From NCBI GenBank assembly GCA_900552295.1, contig URZB01000069.1, positions 1 through 7,580 on the forward strand: a stretch of 7,580 nt of DNA, read 5' to 3'. A model generated the notes under the pieces. That model saw only the letters and a list, made by a program, of their open reading frames with translations. It was not told the origin of the DNA and made no database searches. This document shows, in pieces, positions 6,953 through 7,580 of this stretch. The DNA comes from an uncultured Collinsella sp. Lineage in GTDB: Bacteria; Actinomycetota; Coriobacteriia; Coriobacteriales; Coriobacteriaceae. The translations under genes were made by a program, and so were the position numbers. Position 1 is the stretch's first letter. Each line of letters begins with the position of its first letter.

Positions 6953-7007
6953 TCTCAATCTGTAACATCTAACGTCCGAAATCGGCCCTACCCGTTACAG
7001 ATCGAGA
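6953..7007. repeat. 55-bp palindromic repeat, copy 2
   Basis: The left arm TCTCAATCTGTAAC (6953-6966) and the right arm GTTACAGATCGAGA (6994-7007) are complementary at 13 of 14 positions; the exception is A6957 against C7003. The interior is 27 bases, and from the inner GTAAC to GTTAC both copies measure 37 bases. CGGCCC again begins 30 bases from the left end. It is in the same orientation as copy 1 at an 81-base period, separated by a 26-base spacer (6927-6952). It looks like a diverged tandem duplication or two insertions of one dispersed palindromic family. Confidence 0.82.
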
Positions 7008-7033
7008 CAAGCGACCGGCCAGACAACCCCAAC

Positions 7034-7079
7034 ACAAAGAAAGGCTCCCCTCTCGCCCAGTGGACGGGAGGGGAGCCTT
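7034..7079 (-). terminator. Terminator of the minus-strand ABC ATPase gene
   Basis: A long hairpin has 12 perfect pairs (7041-7052 with 7068-7079). It continues inward through a wobble, two pairs, one mismatch and two pairs to a 3-base loop (7059-7061). On the minus strand the stem is followed by TCTTTGTG, a modest U-tract. On the plus strand no U-run follows. It lies about 70 bases beyond the stop at 7148-7150. Confidence 0.8.
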
Positions 7080-7147
7080 ATATGTGACCGCGGCAAAAGG
7101 ATGGCAATACCGCAGCCGCCCAAAGGGAGGGCCTGGATGCACCGGGC

Positions 7148-7580
7148 CTAGATAAGGTTCTTGCCAGAGACCTTATCGAAGAGGTGGGTCGCGTTCTTCT
7201 CGAACTTGAACCAGATGGTGTCGCCAGCCTTGAGCGCGCCCTTGGCCTCGAGGTCGACGACGGGGATAATCAGGACAAACTGGCCGTCGGGAGCGGTCAC
7301 GTGGACATGCTCGGTCGAGCCCATGAGCTCGGTCACCTCGACGGTACCCTGGAGCGCGCCCTCCTCGCCCTTGTCGGCAAGCAGGATCTGCTCGGGACGC
7401 ACGCCGGCCGTAATCTCCTTCACGTCGCCGCCGTCCCAGTTGAGGGCAAGCTGAGCGCAAGTCTCGGGGGCGAGCGCCACGTTCATATCCTCGGTCTTGA
7501 CGGTAAAGCCGTTGCCCGAGCGCACCAGCTGGGCATCGAAGAAGTTCATCTGCGGCACGCCGATAAAGCCCTGTCTCTTA
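7148..7580 (-). CDS. C-terminal part of a sugar ABC-transporter ATPase (MsmK/UgpC/MalK type), truncated by the window edge
   Basis: Only the last ~141 codons are present; the nucleotide-binding domain with Walker A, the signature motif and Walker B lies beyond the edge. What remains is the regulatory OB/TOBE region of carbohydrate-importer ATPases. GFIGVPQMNFFDAQ is the usual junction after the nucleotide-binding domain. GVRPEQI follows, then VTELMGSTEHVHV, and the C-terminal LFDKVSGKNLI resembles the LFDxxTGxNL ending. Such proteins act at the membrane as the ATPase pair for oligosaccharide permeases and can serve several transporters. The convergent malQ-glgP genes make maltodextrin a plausible substrate, but MalK, MsmK and UgpC cannot be separated from this fragment. 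A GTG at 7556-7558 is internal and not a start, since homology continues upstream. The three codons before GGC 7568-7570 (AAG AGA CAG) probably derive from adapter sequence, so genuine coding sequence likely ends at 7570. Confidence 0.88.
   Translation of the reverse strand, partial: KRQGFIGVPQMNFFDAQLVRSGNGFTVKTEDMNVALAPETCAQLALNWDGGDVKEITAGVRPEQILLADKGEEGALQGTVEVTELMGSTEHVHVTAPDGQFVLIIPVVDLEAKGALKAGDTIWFKFEKNATHLFDKVSGKNLI
7571..7580. other. Probable residual Nextera/Tn5 adapter at the contig end
   Basis: The terminal ten bases, CTGTCTCTTA, are identical to the first ten of the Tn5 mosaic-end adapter (CTGTCTCTTATACACATCT). The residues they encode on the minus strand (Lys-Arg-Gln) do not fit the conserved segment that normally precedes GFIG in this ATPase family, where FVA is usual. 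This supports non-genomic origin. Confidence 0.75.

Noticed and set aside
6872..7007. CRISPR array
   Set aside because: Only two units, each internally palindromic, and the 'spacers' are themselves partly conserved between copies; no cas genes in the window.

Overview
The window is GC-rich DNA with dense, short-spaced genes and a strong preference for C- or G-ending codons. The gene content is an exported coiled-coil cysteine peptidase, galE, a malQ/glgP pair whose GlgP resembles the Firmicutes (streptococcal) type, and a sugar ABC-transporter ATPase. This suggests a gut actinobacterium of the class Coriobacteriia, with Collinsella or a relative as the best guess. The assignment rests on protein style and composition, not on a marker gene.

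Layout, left to right. A hairpin (about 10-46) lies downstream of a minus-strand gene (114-1319) for a secreted PcsB/CwlO-like cell-wall peptidase. A 267-bp divergent intergenic region follows, with promoter candidates in both directions. Next is galE (1587-2648), closed by a strong terminator. malQ (2869-4374) follows with its own promoter, and a dyad-symmetric operator candidate sits between the -35 and -10 boxes. malQ ends at an intrinsic terminator (4423-4464). glgP (4504-6771) begins only 39 bases beyond that terminator and ends at its own terminator (6798-6831). At the right edge, a minus-strand sugar ABC ATPase is represented only by its C-terminal part (7148 to the edge), with its terminator at 7034-7079.

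The genes fit together as alpha-glucan and galactose catabolism. The ATPase type energises uptake of maltodextrin or similar oligosaccharides. MalQ disproportionates maltooligosaccharides, GlgP phosphorolyses them to glucose-1-phosphate, and GalE interconverts UDP-glucose and UDP-galactose. The peptidase is an unrelated cell-envelope neighbour.

The most unusual structure is in the gap between glgP and the ABC gene. Two 55-bp imperfect palindromes of identical architecture (6872-6926 and 6953-7007) stand in the same orientation at an 81-bp period. Their four arms are near-identical and carry the motif TCTC[A/G]ATCTGTAAC. They lie between two converging terminators, so they may act as DNA rather than as RNA. 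The last ten bases of the window exactly match the start of the Nextera/Tn5 mosaic-end adapter, so the right edge is probably an assembly artefact.
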